This document shows, piece by piece, positions 1-10,600 of a stretch of 64,000 bases of DNA (position 1 is its first letter; every line of letters begins with the position of its first letter). The notes under the pieces were generated by a model. It was not told where the DNA came from, did no database searches, and was given only the letters and a program-made list of their open reading frames with translations. Position numbers and translations under genes: made by a program. Source of the stretch: Thuidium tamariscinum (taxonomy: Eukaryota; Streptophyta; Bryopsida; Hypnales; Thuidiaceae); NCBI GenBank assembly GCA_947034885.2, contig OX344753.2, positions 24,816,347 to 24,880,346 on the forward strand, in the 5' to 3' direction.

Positions 1-477
1 AGCCATCTATTGGCTTGTCTTCCGAATTACTTGATAAATCAATTATCAGACTAAAAATTTCTCAATTTGTAGAATTGATACCAAAACAATCATGTACATC
101 AATTGACTCAATTGGACTTCTTGTTTCAACTTTCACAATTCAAAAAAATGGCACTTGTGCCATGGATGCATTAGATTTAGAGGTGAACATCTCTATAGAA
201 GCAACTACTACAACTAAAGGCAACCCAAACTACTGATCAACTAGCGATTGTATTAAGTGTTAATATTTCATTATTAGATGCAAACTCACTAGATGCAATT
301 TTTTTCTTTCTACACCGCATGCAAGGTGAGGATAAGTTTTTTTTGGGATTGCCGCACGTCCTTGTCTTTATGAGGGTTGCAAACTTTGCACATACCAACT
401 TAATTGTGGGCTCTATGTGAAAATTTGATCCCCAAAAAGGACCCCACAAAGCCCAACAATGATCAGAGTGTCATCGA
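1..477. other. AT-rich sequence, no gene recognised
   Basis: The stretch has short open frames on both strands but no recognisable domain, no codon bias and no splice context that would support a gene. Nothing further is seen. Confidence 0.5.
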
Positions 478-1062
478 CCTCTTGGTACCAAGAGATGTTT
501 CTAGGTTGCCAATTCTCGTGGCTTTTCCCAAATAAGCATGTGCTCTCAATACCAAGAGAGTTGACTAAGGTGACATAGATTACAATGTAATCGGAGTAAA
601 ACTGTGCTCTCGATACTAAGACAACTTCCATGGGTGTTGATTTTTACGGTGTCAACGGAAAATGATTGCAATCCTAGTATTGAGACAAATGACTTGGGTG
701 TTGACTCTTACTACAATATTGGAAATTGTTTGAGCTCTCAATACGGAGAGATGTGACCATGGTGCCTATATTGGTAGTGCAACTAACATGAGATTAAGTT
801 ATTGGCATCAAGAGATGTGGTTGTGGTTCAAATACTGTAATGTTGATGGGAGTGAGAGTTTGTTCTACGTACTGAGAGATGTGCCAAGAGTGTTGATGCT
901 TGTAGCTTAAACAAAGTGACTTGTTGCTCTTAGTACCCAAAGAGGTGTTGGTTCTTGTAGGATGACCCCTAGAGATTCAACTCTTGGTATTATGAAAAGG
1001 ACTTAGGATCCAGATGCTTGCAACTTATCTCGATGGAGGAAGATCTCTTAGTATCAAGAGAA
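478..1062. repeat. Degenerate ~62-bp tandem repeat with palindromic core
   Basis: A core like CTCTTGGTACCAAGAGATG recurs about ten times, near 478, 545, 607, 675, 735, 803, 865, 926, 980 and 1040, with spacing of about 54-68 bp. The core is itself an imperfect palindrome. Copies are diverged, which suggests an old array. Similar cores (CTCAGTACCGAGAT, CTCGGCACCGAGAC) occur singly between 36.1 and 37.6 kb. Confidence 0.6.
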
Positions 1063-2330
1063 AAAATTGGGCTAATGATAGTTGAATCACTTATCCAAGA
1101 AGAAGCTAAGGTGACAATGGTGGCAACATAATTGTAGTATTTATTTTGCAATTACTCTCATCAATCAATCACCGGGATCACCAAATAAAATGTGTAAGAA
1201 TGAGCAGTTTTAAAATTTGGATAGCATTCACTACCAAGACACAACACTCTTTTAAAAGTTCTAATGCAATTAAAACTTTTTCAAATTAGTCTTTGTCTAT
1301 TACATCAGAAAAACTCTGAGATCAATAACCCCTAAAGGTCGGAGGGATAGTTTAGAAGAAAGTAGTCCAAAAAAGGGTGTCTAGAGAAGAAAAAGAGCAG
1401 ATAGTAAATTTCAAATTTTTTGTAACTTTCAACCATAAGATCTTAAACTTATCTACACCATCCATCTCCTTACCAATTTTCACTTCAAAATTCATCAAAT
1501 TGAGTGAGATCTAAAGGTTCAAAGTTGACATTTACTATTTTTTCATTGCTAAAATTTCGGGCAGCTGCACTTTGATTGCTGAATTAGAGATGAATGAAAT
1601 TCCATTTTTATGGTTACCCTTTAGATTTTACTTGTCACATAAGCTAGGAACATGCTCCAAATTTTTCAGACCAATCCCATAAGTAGAATATATGCAAAAT
1701 GGAAAGATTAGAGACGTAGGTTCCACAAAATTGCTTTATACTAGCAATTTTTCTAGGGATGAATTTCTCATTCAAATCATTTCCCTTGATAAATCCAAAT
1801 GGTGAAGTCAATGACATACATGTAATTCAATACAAGGATGTGTCATTCCTCAAAAAGATCAAGAATTCAAAATTTGACCAAAAAAAATGAGGTCACAGAC
1901 TCTGTTCCCAGATACAATTGTGAGGACAACCCAAAGTGTTGGGCCACCTTCCACAGTTGAAAAGGTGTGACCTTGACACCCTCCCTCCACATTCCCTTCA
2001 ATCCTCCTCTCTTCCATCCCTTAGGCCTCTACCACATGCCTACCAAGGGTGGTCCCCTGACAACTGTAAATCCTGGTCCCACCTTTAGTCTCACCATGCC
2101 TCCATCTTCATTTCCGCATCCCCTACTCCATCCTACCATCTCACCCCATCTCACCATCTCACACATATACCCAACCCCCGCGACCTCACACACCTTCAGT
2201 TCCCTTCATCATCCGACCTCCAACAGCCTGACCGATTATTTTTTCCATTTGTCCCCATGCATTCAGAAAAAATTTCTAAGAAAAATGTGTAGAAGTTTGT
2301 TTCAACAAAAAAAGAAGTGTGGAAGGGTAA
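1063..2330. other. Non-coding AT-rich DNA with a pyrimidine-rich patch
   Basis: No gene is seen. Between about 1965 and 2230 the plus strand is unusually C/T-rich (runs like CCCTCCCTCC). This gives a 137-codon open frame at 1967-2380 of Pro/His/Ser-rich, low-complexity composition. I do not regard it as a gene. Confidence 0.5.
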
Positions 2331-3053
2331 TTGCAAGAAACACTTGTCCTTTTTTTGTCCCCTTGACCTTTAGTAGGTAGTTTTTTGCTCATAACTTTTG
2401 CATATTTTGTTCATTTGACTTGAAACTTGAAATGAAGGTGCCTACAAAAGTTTTACATTTTGTGTAATTTTTTCAATTTTTTCAAAACTATTTTACTATT
2501 TTTAAATTGCCCCCAATTGGGTGTCTACTTTGGCCATTTTGGAGGGTTTTAGTCTTATTTTGACCCAAAAATGTAAATTTTGAGCTGAAAATTGGCATAC
2601 AAGGACCTCACCTAAAGTTACACAAGACCACAAAGATATTTTTTGAAAATACTATATTGTTCAACCTCCACATGTCATCAAAGTGGCTCACTTTGCGCAA
2701 GTGTAGAGAATAGAATTAATTTTTTCCAAAGATGAAATTTGTTGGAAAAGAAAGACCTTTAATTGTATTAAAAAAATATTTTTCAGTTTCATTTTCTGAA
2801 TTTTTTACTATTTTTACCAAATTAGTGAAAAAAGAGCTATTTTCATTGTATTTTCCATTGTCTATAACATTTAGAGAAAAAATTTCTTAAGTCTAAATTT
2901 CAAGAGATATAATATTCTAATTGCTCTTCAATTTATCCATATTTTTTTCAATTTCAATTTTTTTAATTTCAAAGGGTCATAGGACTCATAGGACTCATCT
3001 GACTCACTAATTTTGAGCCATTTTGAGCCAAAACCGGTAAGTGTTTCTTGCAA
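2331..3053 (+). mobile_element. TIR DNA element, 723 bp, copy 1
   Basis: The element starts TTGCAAGAAACACTTGTCC and ends with the inverse, AAGTGTTTCTTGCAA, giving a 15-bp perfect terminal inverted repeat. A second copy lies inverted at 49008-49659, with recognisable similarity along the whole length. There is no coding capacity, so it is a non-autonomous (MITE-like) element. No clean target duplication is seen at this copy (TAA against CGC). Confidence 0.75.
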
Positions 3054-3097
3054 CGCCCGGAAGTCTCTCAAATGGATATAAATTGGGCATAATAATA

Positions 3098-4740
3098 GAA
3101 GCCAAGAAGTACATAGGTTTAGGGGTGGAAAAAAATAGAACTCAATAAATACTTAGGTTTTGGCGTGAAAAAAAATATAAAGAATGTGAGCCCATGGATA
3201 GAAAGTAGCCATGAACAAATATAGGAGGTGAAGCAAACTAAATCCTCGGGGAGATTACTCGCGATTTTTAGAAAACTACGTGAGTTAAAAGATAGGGTCT
3301 ATTTAATTCAAAGGGGATAAATTTTATATATATGTAGAACTACTATAGGGTTCTTGAAATGTCACATATCCTATTATATATAAATTAGGCTATGTATAAA
3401 CATCATTTAGTAGGAATTTTTATTAATAAATTAACCTTTACAAATAGGGTTCATATAAAAAGTTTGTAGTACAATGAGTATAGATGTAAACAAACTTTTT
3501 TAATTGAATGATAAAACTTACACAATTTAGTTAATCTAAAGATGTTTTTCAGGAGATTTGTTGTTATCATCAAATAATTCTAGCCTATATATACAAATCT
3601 TTCCTTAAGTATACCAATTATGTAACAACATGTAAAAAACTACTGTTCCAAGACAAAAAAAATTGAGTTGTAAATTTACAATGAGGTTGTACTATGGAGA
3701 TTTGTGTTCACACAAAGTATCCATTAAGAAATTGGTGTAGAGTGTGCAACATTTGCAAGGAATCTTTTCTATACTTTGACACTACAAACTCTAGATTTGC
3801 CTCAACTACTTGAACATATACTTGTAAATGTTTAGAATCATCTTCTTTTTACTAGTGTTTAATAAACATTCTTTTATTTTTTGATTCTAAATTCAAAACC
3901 ATTGTAAATACATATGTAAAAATAAAATATATAGTCTCTATATTATAGTAGAGGTCATATTCTTGGGGTAATCTACAATGTTTTTAGAATGTCAATTTCT
4001 CATGTTGTTCATGTTATATTGCTAGTATTGGCGTTTTTCTTAGTTTACGTATCATAACTATATTTAATGTTTCTATGATGTTTATTATTCACCATATTAG
4101 GTTGTTTAGAATACATGGCATAGAATTTAGAATATTTAAAACTATTGTTGCATTTTACATTTTTATTTGTCATTTGAAATTATACTACAATACAAGTAGT
4201 GCATATATTAAAAAAATAGTGTATATGTAAGATACTACTTTTATAGTGTGTTGTAAATGGATATGAAAAAATTAGACATATAAATTTTGTATATAAGATA
4301 GCCTAACTATAAAAACCAAATGATTGAATTTATATGTAAAAATACGGTCATTTTAATTACTAAAATGAAGGTAAATAGCCCTATGTTAAATACCCTTTTA
4401 ACTCAGGTGTATGCTTAAAATTACAAGGAGTGATCTCCCCGGGACTAAATCCCACATTTACTCTAAAAACACTACAACTTTGGTGCAAATAAAATAGAAG
4501 CCAAGAAGTTTATAGGTTTAGGAGTGGAAAAAAATAGAACTCAATACATACTTAGGTTTTGGGGTGAAAAAAAATATGAAGAATGTGAGCCCATGGATAG
4601 AAAGTAGCCGTGAACAAATATAGGAGGTGAAGAAAACTACATCCTATATTCACTCTAAAAACACAACATTGGTGAAAAAAACTAGAAGCCAAAAAGTACA
4701 TAGGTTTAGGGATGAAAAAAATAGAACTCAATAAATATAG
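3098..4740 (+). repeat. ~190-bp tandem repeat, interrupted
   Basis: Units beginning GAAGCCAAGAAGT or a close variant start at 3098, 4497 and 4685. Units two and three are 188 bp apart. Units one and two are about 192 bp apart once the insertion at 3246-4443 and its target duplication are removed. The units share GAATGTGAGCCCATGG and AATATAGGAGGTGAAG. The third unit is partial. No coding function is evident. Confidence 0.75.
3246..4443. mobile_element. Mutator-like non-autonomous element, 1198 bp, 9-bp TSD
   Basis: The insertion splits a 190-bp tandem-repeat unit. It is flanked by perfect 9-bp duplications, ACTAAATCC, at 3237-3245 and 4444-4452. The termini are inverted: CGGGGAGATTACTC on the left, and CGGGGAGATCACTC when the right end is read inverted, followed by further degenerate matches (TGAGTTAAAAG). 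A 9-bp duplication is typical of the Mutator superfamily. The interior is AT-rich with no transposase. Confidence 0.75.
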
Positions 4741-4774
4741 AGTTTATGGGATAGAATTTTTTTATTATTTCACC

Positions 4775-5515
4775 TTATGGTCTTTGAGCACGGTTCCTTC
4801 TATAAAGAATGTGGGACCTGTAGTGATACTTCTCAAAACACCTACAATTTAGGCATATGAAAGTTCGGTTGTAAGTCCGACAATAATAAGCACACTTTTG
4901 GTCTCCACATACTACACATGTATGCCTCAATTGACTCCAAGTTGGCAAGTGTGGGCGTGCATCTTCTTCCTCATCTATGGCACCACCTTGGCCACGCCAA
5001 TTTTATGTCAGAGCATCACATAGTCCAGTTCTGAATTGGAGATGAGTAATGGCTCTACTTCGATGTCCACGTCGTTGCAAGGCTCCCAAATAGATTACAT
5101 ACATATTGACCATTGTCGTGTCCAATAGGAAATAAAACAATCGATGCCACCACTTGTACAACCTTATTTGACTAGAATAAGAAGCTTTCAATTAGTCCAC
5201 CACATTCACGCCTCTCATGTGTGTAGTATACTCTAGATGGATAGGGGAGGTTTGAATAAAGTCCCTTCTTGCTCCATTCCTACGAGGAACCATAGGTACC
5301 GGCACATAAGGAAACTCAATGGGCAATGCATTAGTAGAAATGAGAAGAACTGAATGCTTATCCTTCCACATTACACATGAAATCACACAAGAGTCATGCA
5401 TTGCCCACTCTAACGTACCTTGTGGTAAATGATTCCAATTTCGAAGGGACTTCAAGTCACTTGGTAGGCCTACCCGATTCGACCTCATAGTGCCAGTGCC
5501 ATATATCTCAAATGT
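4775..5515 (-). pseudogene. piggyBac-type transposase, C-terminal fragment (decayed)
   Basis: Read on the minus strand, three open blocks in order match the end of a DDE_Tnp_1_7 (piggyBac/PGBD) transposase. The first is a block containing GTGTMRSNRVGLP, then WKDKHSVLLIST and HMRGVNVVD. The second, after one in-frame stop at about 5189-5191, is KASYSSQIRLYKWWHRLFYF, then LLDTTMVNMYVIYLG. The third, after a second stop at about 5000-5002, is a cysteine-rich tail with CVVCG, CAYYC, CLNC and CFEKYH, as in the zinc-ribbon that ends piggyBac transposases. The tail closes with TAA at 4775-4777. The N-terminal half with the catalytic aspartates is missing, because the sequence breaks where a foldback element begins at 5516. 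The family assignment rests on motif order and the terminal Cys-rich domain. It cannot encode an active enzyme. Confidence 0.75.
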
Positions 5516-5631
5516 CACTACAAGATAAAGGGGTGTTTTAAGTATAGTCCTAGAGATAACATTTTAAGTAATGACCTTTTTAGGAGATTTTAAGTAAGAA
5601 ATACGTGTCTTTTTAGTAGAATTTTAGTAGA
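5516..5631 (+). mobile_element. Left arm of a CACTA-type foldback MITE (truncated)
   Basis: It begins CACTACAAGATAAAGGGGTG and continues with TTTTAAGT repeats and AGTCCTAGAGAT, closely matching the arm of the complete foldback element at 53471-53673. The second arm is absent, because similarity to long LTR E starts at about 5632. It also marks the break point of the piggyBac remnant. Confidence 0.65.
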
Positions 5632-8609
5632 ATTCTAATAGTAATATTCTAAGAAAATTGGTTTTTTTATTCTCAAAGGTCAACCCCCAAGAATAAGAAT
5701 CAAATTCTATAGTGTTATTCCTTGGAAATAAGTTTTTTAATGTAAATTGCTTCATGTGTGAAGATTCTGTCACCTCAATCTTCTTAATTCCCTCCCTTCT
5801 CTCTCATTCTTGCTTTGAGATGTTTTACAATGTTTTGGAGAGAGAGATGGCTATGGAGATGGAATGTATAGGAAATTATGCAGAATTTTAGAACTTTCAA
5901 ATGTTGGATTTGATTTTAAAAGGAAAGGTGTGGCGTCAATTGCCAACCATGATTTGATTTCCAATCCAAGTTTTGGAGTTTCAAAATGGTAGAAGAAACA
6001 CGTACTGATAGTCTATGGACTCTAACTTCCCGATCGGCCTGGACTCCCAACTCCCGATCGGCGTGAACTCCCGACTTCCCGATCCACTTGGACTCTGACT
6101 CTCCAATCGACTGGTCTCCCGACTCCCCAATTGATTGGCTCCCAACTCTCTCCCCTTGTTCCGCCGATTGGTACCCACCTTGTCCGCTTGGTTGGTCCTC
6201 TCGATGGGTCTTATTAGTCTGCCGATGGATCTGGCTGGTCTGCCCGATAGGTCTGGCTCCCGGCTTCTAAGCCAAGTTCAAGCCGCAACCACTCAAACTA
6301 TAATTTTGGTTTTGGATATTCAATTTTTTGAATTGCTTCCTAATAAATGGATTAGAATTTTTGGGAAATTCCGAATAACGTGATAATCTAAAGATTAGCC
6401 CAATGAATCATGGATTGGAAAAAATCCTTCCCAAGGGTGAGTGACATTTTATAGATTGAGAACAAAGGTCCTCTCAATCTTGTTTGAAATTTTAAGCAAA
6501 TATTGTGGAGTCAAAGCTTTGCCATGTTGTAAAATTTGTCGTATTTCAAGAATTTTATTCACAAAAGAAAGTACACATGACAGTGTTGAACCGAACTTTC
6601 ACTTTAAATTCCCAAAATTTCTTAGTATTTCAAAATCTTGCAGCCAAAGGAGGTACACATGACAGTATTTAACCGAACTTTGGTACTTAATTTTGAAATG
6701 TCTAATAGATAGTACTTCAAATTCTTAGAAATCAAAGGAGGTACACATGACACTGTTTAACCGAACTTTGGTACTTAGACTTTGAAAGTTTCCACAAAAT
6801 AATGTCCAATAAGTAGTGAGGTCAAGTTTTCAGAACGAATAGAACTAATTGAAGGGGCCCTAAGCCTTCAGAAATTCAACAAAACACAAATAACACTTGG
6901 CCAAGATCTTTTGGTTCAAGGAGTGCTCCGACCACGTCGGTAACACTAAAAGAAGAGAGAATAAAGTGTCAGTGTACGAAAAGAAAGGGTACTGGCAACT
7001 TTGAGGGGGACCCTTATATACCCGTGTCCGAGCCCTCCCCGGTAAGTTGCTAGTGAAAACACTTTATTACTTTTCCCCCTAAACTATCCTAATGTAATTT
7101 CAAAATAATATTTGTTTAATGGTGGAAGTTTCTAGAAACACCCCCATTTAGCTAATAAAATCTTGGTCAAATCAAATCCAAGATCTTAACCTAAGATATT
7201 TTGAAATTAACCCTAATCTACCTAGATATTTTGCAAATTAACCAAAAGTTATTTTGAAAATTGTCTTTCTTTAGCCCAAAGATGGATTTTTACATAAGAA
7301 AGAGATCTTGACCAAATCCAATCTTTGATTTTCCAACAAAATATTTCCAAAATCACTTTTAATTAACGATAATTAACAATTAAAAAGTCAAACTAAGAGC
7401 TGACCCTTTCTATCTTTTAGAGAACAATCCAAAATAGAAATCCATTTGCGCCATTGTCTTCAGAAGACTCCGATTAGCTTATAGAGCCCCTAACCCCTCA
7501 CTCCTAGACCGTTTGTGCACCCAATTTGAAATTACGGTAACTCCACTTAAAAGTTAAAAATCTAACTTTTAGGATTTGCACATTTTGATGAATCTGTCAG
7601 GCCAGGGTTGTTAGGAATGTTTGTGAAAGCAAAGAATGTCTCCCCATTTGCATCAATCGGACATCATTCGCTCCTAGTATGCTGGTCAACCCGCCACCAA
7701 TTTGTAAATTTTGTTAAAATTTGATGTTGATGCTGATTCTGGTAGTTGGGAATGTCGGAATGTTTTCAAACTTGATTGGGCACTTATTAAGCATACAAAA
7801 ACCTATCCTAATTTTTAGTGAAATCTTACCGCAACATACGTAATTTCTAAGAATTTACGAATATATTTATGTGCGGTTGACTTCACATAGAGTCAACGTG
7901 GAATTCCGAAAAAATCTGAAATAAATTGAGTAACATCTAGGGCACTCCTAGATTCTTAGTGTAAGTTCCACGCCATCTTGCACTTGTCTATTTTTAATAA
8001 TTCAAAATTACTTTGCCCAATTGGACAATTTAATTCCTGATACCCAAGAATCTTGGACAATTGCTTGATTCTTGTTCGCTCTTGGCATGCTCCTATCCTT
8101 GGAACACCTTTCTGTAGTCTTCAATCACCAATTCCTCCATCTTTCATATCTTGACATTTCAATTTTTCAAGTTATTCGTAAAAATTTTACTTTTAAATCT
8201 AATTTTACATTAAAATTGAATTTAGGCTTTGGTAAACCTTCTAGACTTATAATGGACTCTATCGACTTAGTCAGTATGCCATGTGCATCCTTAAAAAGTT
8301 GATTGTACATCCTTAAAAGGTTGATTTTGCACAGATAGACATTAGGACTGATTAACTCTCATTTTCTCACCTCACTCGGAATTACTAAATATTCTTTCAA
8401 ACTCACTTTTAAGACTTAGAATGATGGAAATTCCTAGAATTAGGAATTCTCCACCTTCTAAGATGGTTCTTCACCATTTTGGTAGAAACTACTACCAAAA
8501 CTCTCCTAACACTCTTTTTATGTATTTTTTTTGTATTCTTAAACTAAATTTTGCAAAACATTCGAGAAAAATGAATCCAGAGTTCCAAGTGCCAACTTGA
8601 GGGCTTATA
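5632..8609 (-). mobile_element. Long LTR 'E', truncated (~2.98 kb)
   Basis: This is an inverted, diverged copy of LTR C (26307-30001), with matches along its length. Examples are the 3' end GAGGGCTTATA, TCAACGTGGAATTCCGAAAA, CTATCCTAATTTTTAGTG and the promoter region. The minus strand carries GTATATAAGGG at about 7012-7024, 1.59 kb from the 8609 end. Downstream on that strand are three copies of a motif with ACACTGTCATGTGTACCTCC (near 6560, 6650 and 6735) and a GC-rich degenerate repeat (about 6000-6290) of the type ACTCCCGATCGG. The distal ~950 bp found in LTR C is missing. I infer a solo LTR fragment. Confidence 0.7.
6000..6290. repeat. GC-rich degenerate repeat block in LTR E
   Basis: Repeats such as CTCCCGATCGG, CTCCCGACTTCCCGATC and GGTCTGCCGATGG recur. 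The patch is far more GC-rich than its surroundings. Short open frames here follow from composition and are not genes. Blocks in the same position occur in LTRs A-D. Confidence 0.6.
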
Positions 8610-9060
8610 GTATCTACATGTCTCCTATAATAGGGCTTGCTAACTTCCTATGTTTTGTGTACAGAAAAATTTGAAATGTAAGCATATATTACAATTGTCT
8701 ACTATGGAACTCAAAAGCCTCTATAAATTTTGCATATAGTGTATACATGCCCTAGCCAATTGTGTATATGAAATTTCAATGTCTTACCAATGGTGTAAAT
8801 GGAAAAAATAGACATGTGTTATAAAATGTCCCCAATGAAAACTCAAAAGCCTCTATAAATTTTGCATTTGCTATATACATATCATGGTTAATTATACAAG
8901 TAAGCTTCCAATGTTTTGCCTATGGAAAAAATTGAAAAAGTAGACATGTGTTATAAAATTCAACAAGTGTTATAAAATTAGACAAGAGTTACAAAATTTC
9001 CCTTAGAAAATTTGAAAGCCTTTATGAATTTGCATATGATATTTATAAGTCTCACTCTTT
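8610..9060 (+). repeat. Imperfect tandem repeat (~130-170 bp units)
   Basis: The phrase ACTCAAAAGCCTCTATAAAT, or a close variant, recurs near 8709, 8840 and 9007. Each is followed by TTTGCATATG-like sequence and 'tagacatgtgttataaaat'. No coding potential. Confidence 0.6.
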
Positions 9061-9357
9061 AGAACATGAAAACCTCCCATCTCTTGCCTATAAAAATATG
9101 CCAAAAATTTACTAGTGCTACTACAATATCAGAGCATACTAAAAAAAAATGTTTGAGGGTACCTCACCTCATATTTTCTTGTACTAGAGTGCTTCCTTGT
9201 GTTGGAGTACTCCCTAGAGAAATCATCCCTCGAGTGCTCCCTAGAGCAGGCGGCCCTATTCCCCAGCATCATATAGCGTGGTGCCTTTCCAATGGCTACA
9301 AGTTGGCATTTTTAGGGAGGCGCAATAAACCGCCACATGAAGTAGTAAAGGCCATCC

Positions 9358-9798
9358 GGGTCTAAACGAGGTAATAGGAGCCAATTTTGACGTAACCATT
9401 GCTTTTTTTGGACAATTATTGATTTTAAAGCTCAAATTTGAATTGATTTTTCTTAACAAATGATGCTTTAAGAATCATAGATGTTAGTCTCATGTTAAAG
9501 CACTTTATAGTCTATTATGTCATCATTTTATTTTGATTAAGCATAAAAAACCTCATGTAACCAGTGCTTTTTAGTCCTTTGGTGAAATTCAAAATAGAGG
9601 ATTTAGGAACTTTTCTATTGAAAGTTATAATATTTTGAATAGAATTTGTCAATATTAGCAACCTTGAACAATTTTTAGAATCAATTTTGATGAAATTGAT
9701 GAAGTCTTTGAACAAAACATTCTTTGAAAATTTCAAAAAGACCTCCAAAAGGACCCATAAGTATGTCAAAATTGTCTCCTATTACCTTGTTTTGACCC
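9358..9798 (-). mobile_element. TIR element (GGGTC ends), 441 bp, copy 1
   Basis: The ends are inverted repeats of roughly 38 bp built on GGGTCTAAACGAGGTAATAG / GGGTCAAAACAAGGTAATAG. A second copy lies inverted at 17771-18215 and matches closely throughout. Flanks are ATCC and GTCC, a possible 4-bp duplication with one change. It is non-coding and MITE-like. Superfamily not assigned. Confidence 0.75.
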
Positions 9799-10600
9799 GT
9801 CCAATCTCCGATGCCGTGCTACAAATGCAAACACTATATAAAAATATATACATTTGTATACTTTAGTTAGATTTTGACATTTATAACGTAACAAATAAGA
9901 TGACATCATTTGAGATGGCTTCAAGGTGACGCCTTCTCTTTGTTGTTACAAGCAACTATAAAGAGAAGGATTCACTTGAGAGTTTTATCACATTTAATTT
10001 GAATTTTTTTTATTGTTCATTTAAATTATACTATATCTGATTGGAGGATTTTTTCTAAGTCCCAAGATGAAGAATCTCAACTGGAGAGTGAGCTTGAATT
10101 TTCTTTATTGCAACTGCTGAATCAGCCTTAACTACCACTAGTTCTTTCATTGCTACATAGGCGGCCAGAAGATGAAACTGAGCCATCGCAATCACTAAAA
10201 CAACCTTGTGTGAAGAAATAATGGCACGAAAATCTTCAACATGATGCTCGAGCATTGATGATTCTGTTGCAGGTTAGATGTATTGAGCCTAACAGCTATG
10301 AAATTACATTTGAAAAATGTTTTGAAGGTTTAAACGACGAGTACTATTATGACATGGTGAGGCATATCGTAGGGAGTCGTGATCACGAACGATGGTTAGA
10401 GGGGGCCAGTCAACCCTTTAACTAAGGCGGATCATACCGATTATGTTGCTGCTATTGTCAAACGCATCCTTATTCCTTAAGTTCATGCAAATAGAGTGAT
10501 ATTTTGATTGGACCTCTAGTTTTTACCTCTAATAGATGTGTGTTGAGTTTTAGTTCTTTACTCCATACTTTGAGTGATTATCTATAATAATTTTGTGTTT
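9799..10600. other. Decayed sequence with coding-like scraps
   Basis: A 66-codon minus-strand frame at 10055-10255 and a plus-strand stretch around 10240-10430 have somewhat gene-like composition. No family is recognised and no extended frame exists. Possibly old transposon coding DNA. Confidence 0.3.

Noticed and set aside
478..1062. Regularly spaced palindromic repeats, considered as a CRISPR-like array
   Set aside because: Plant nuclear context, degenerate repeats, no unique spacers of constant length and no cas genes.
1967..2380. 137-codon Pro/His/Ser-rich frame
   Set aside because: Low-complexity C/T-rich DNA, running into the TIR element at 2331; no recognisable domain.
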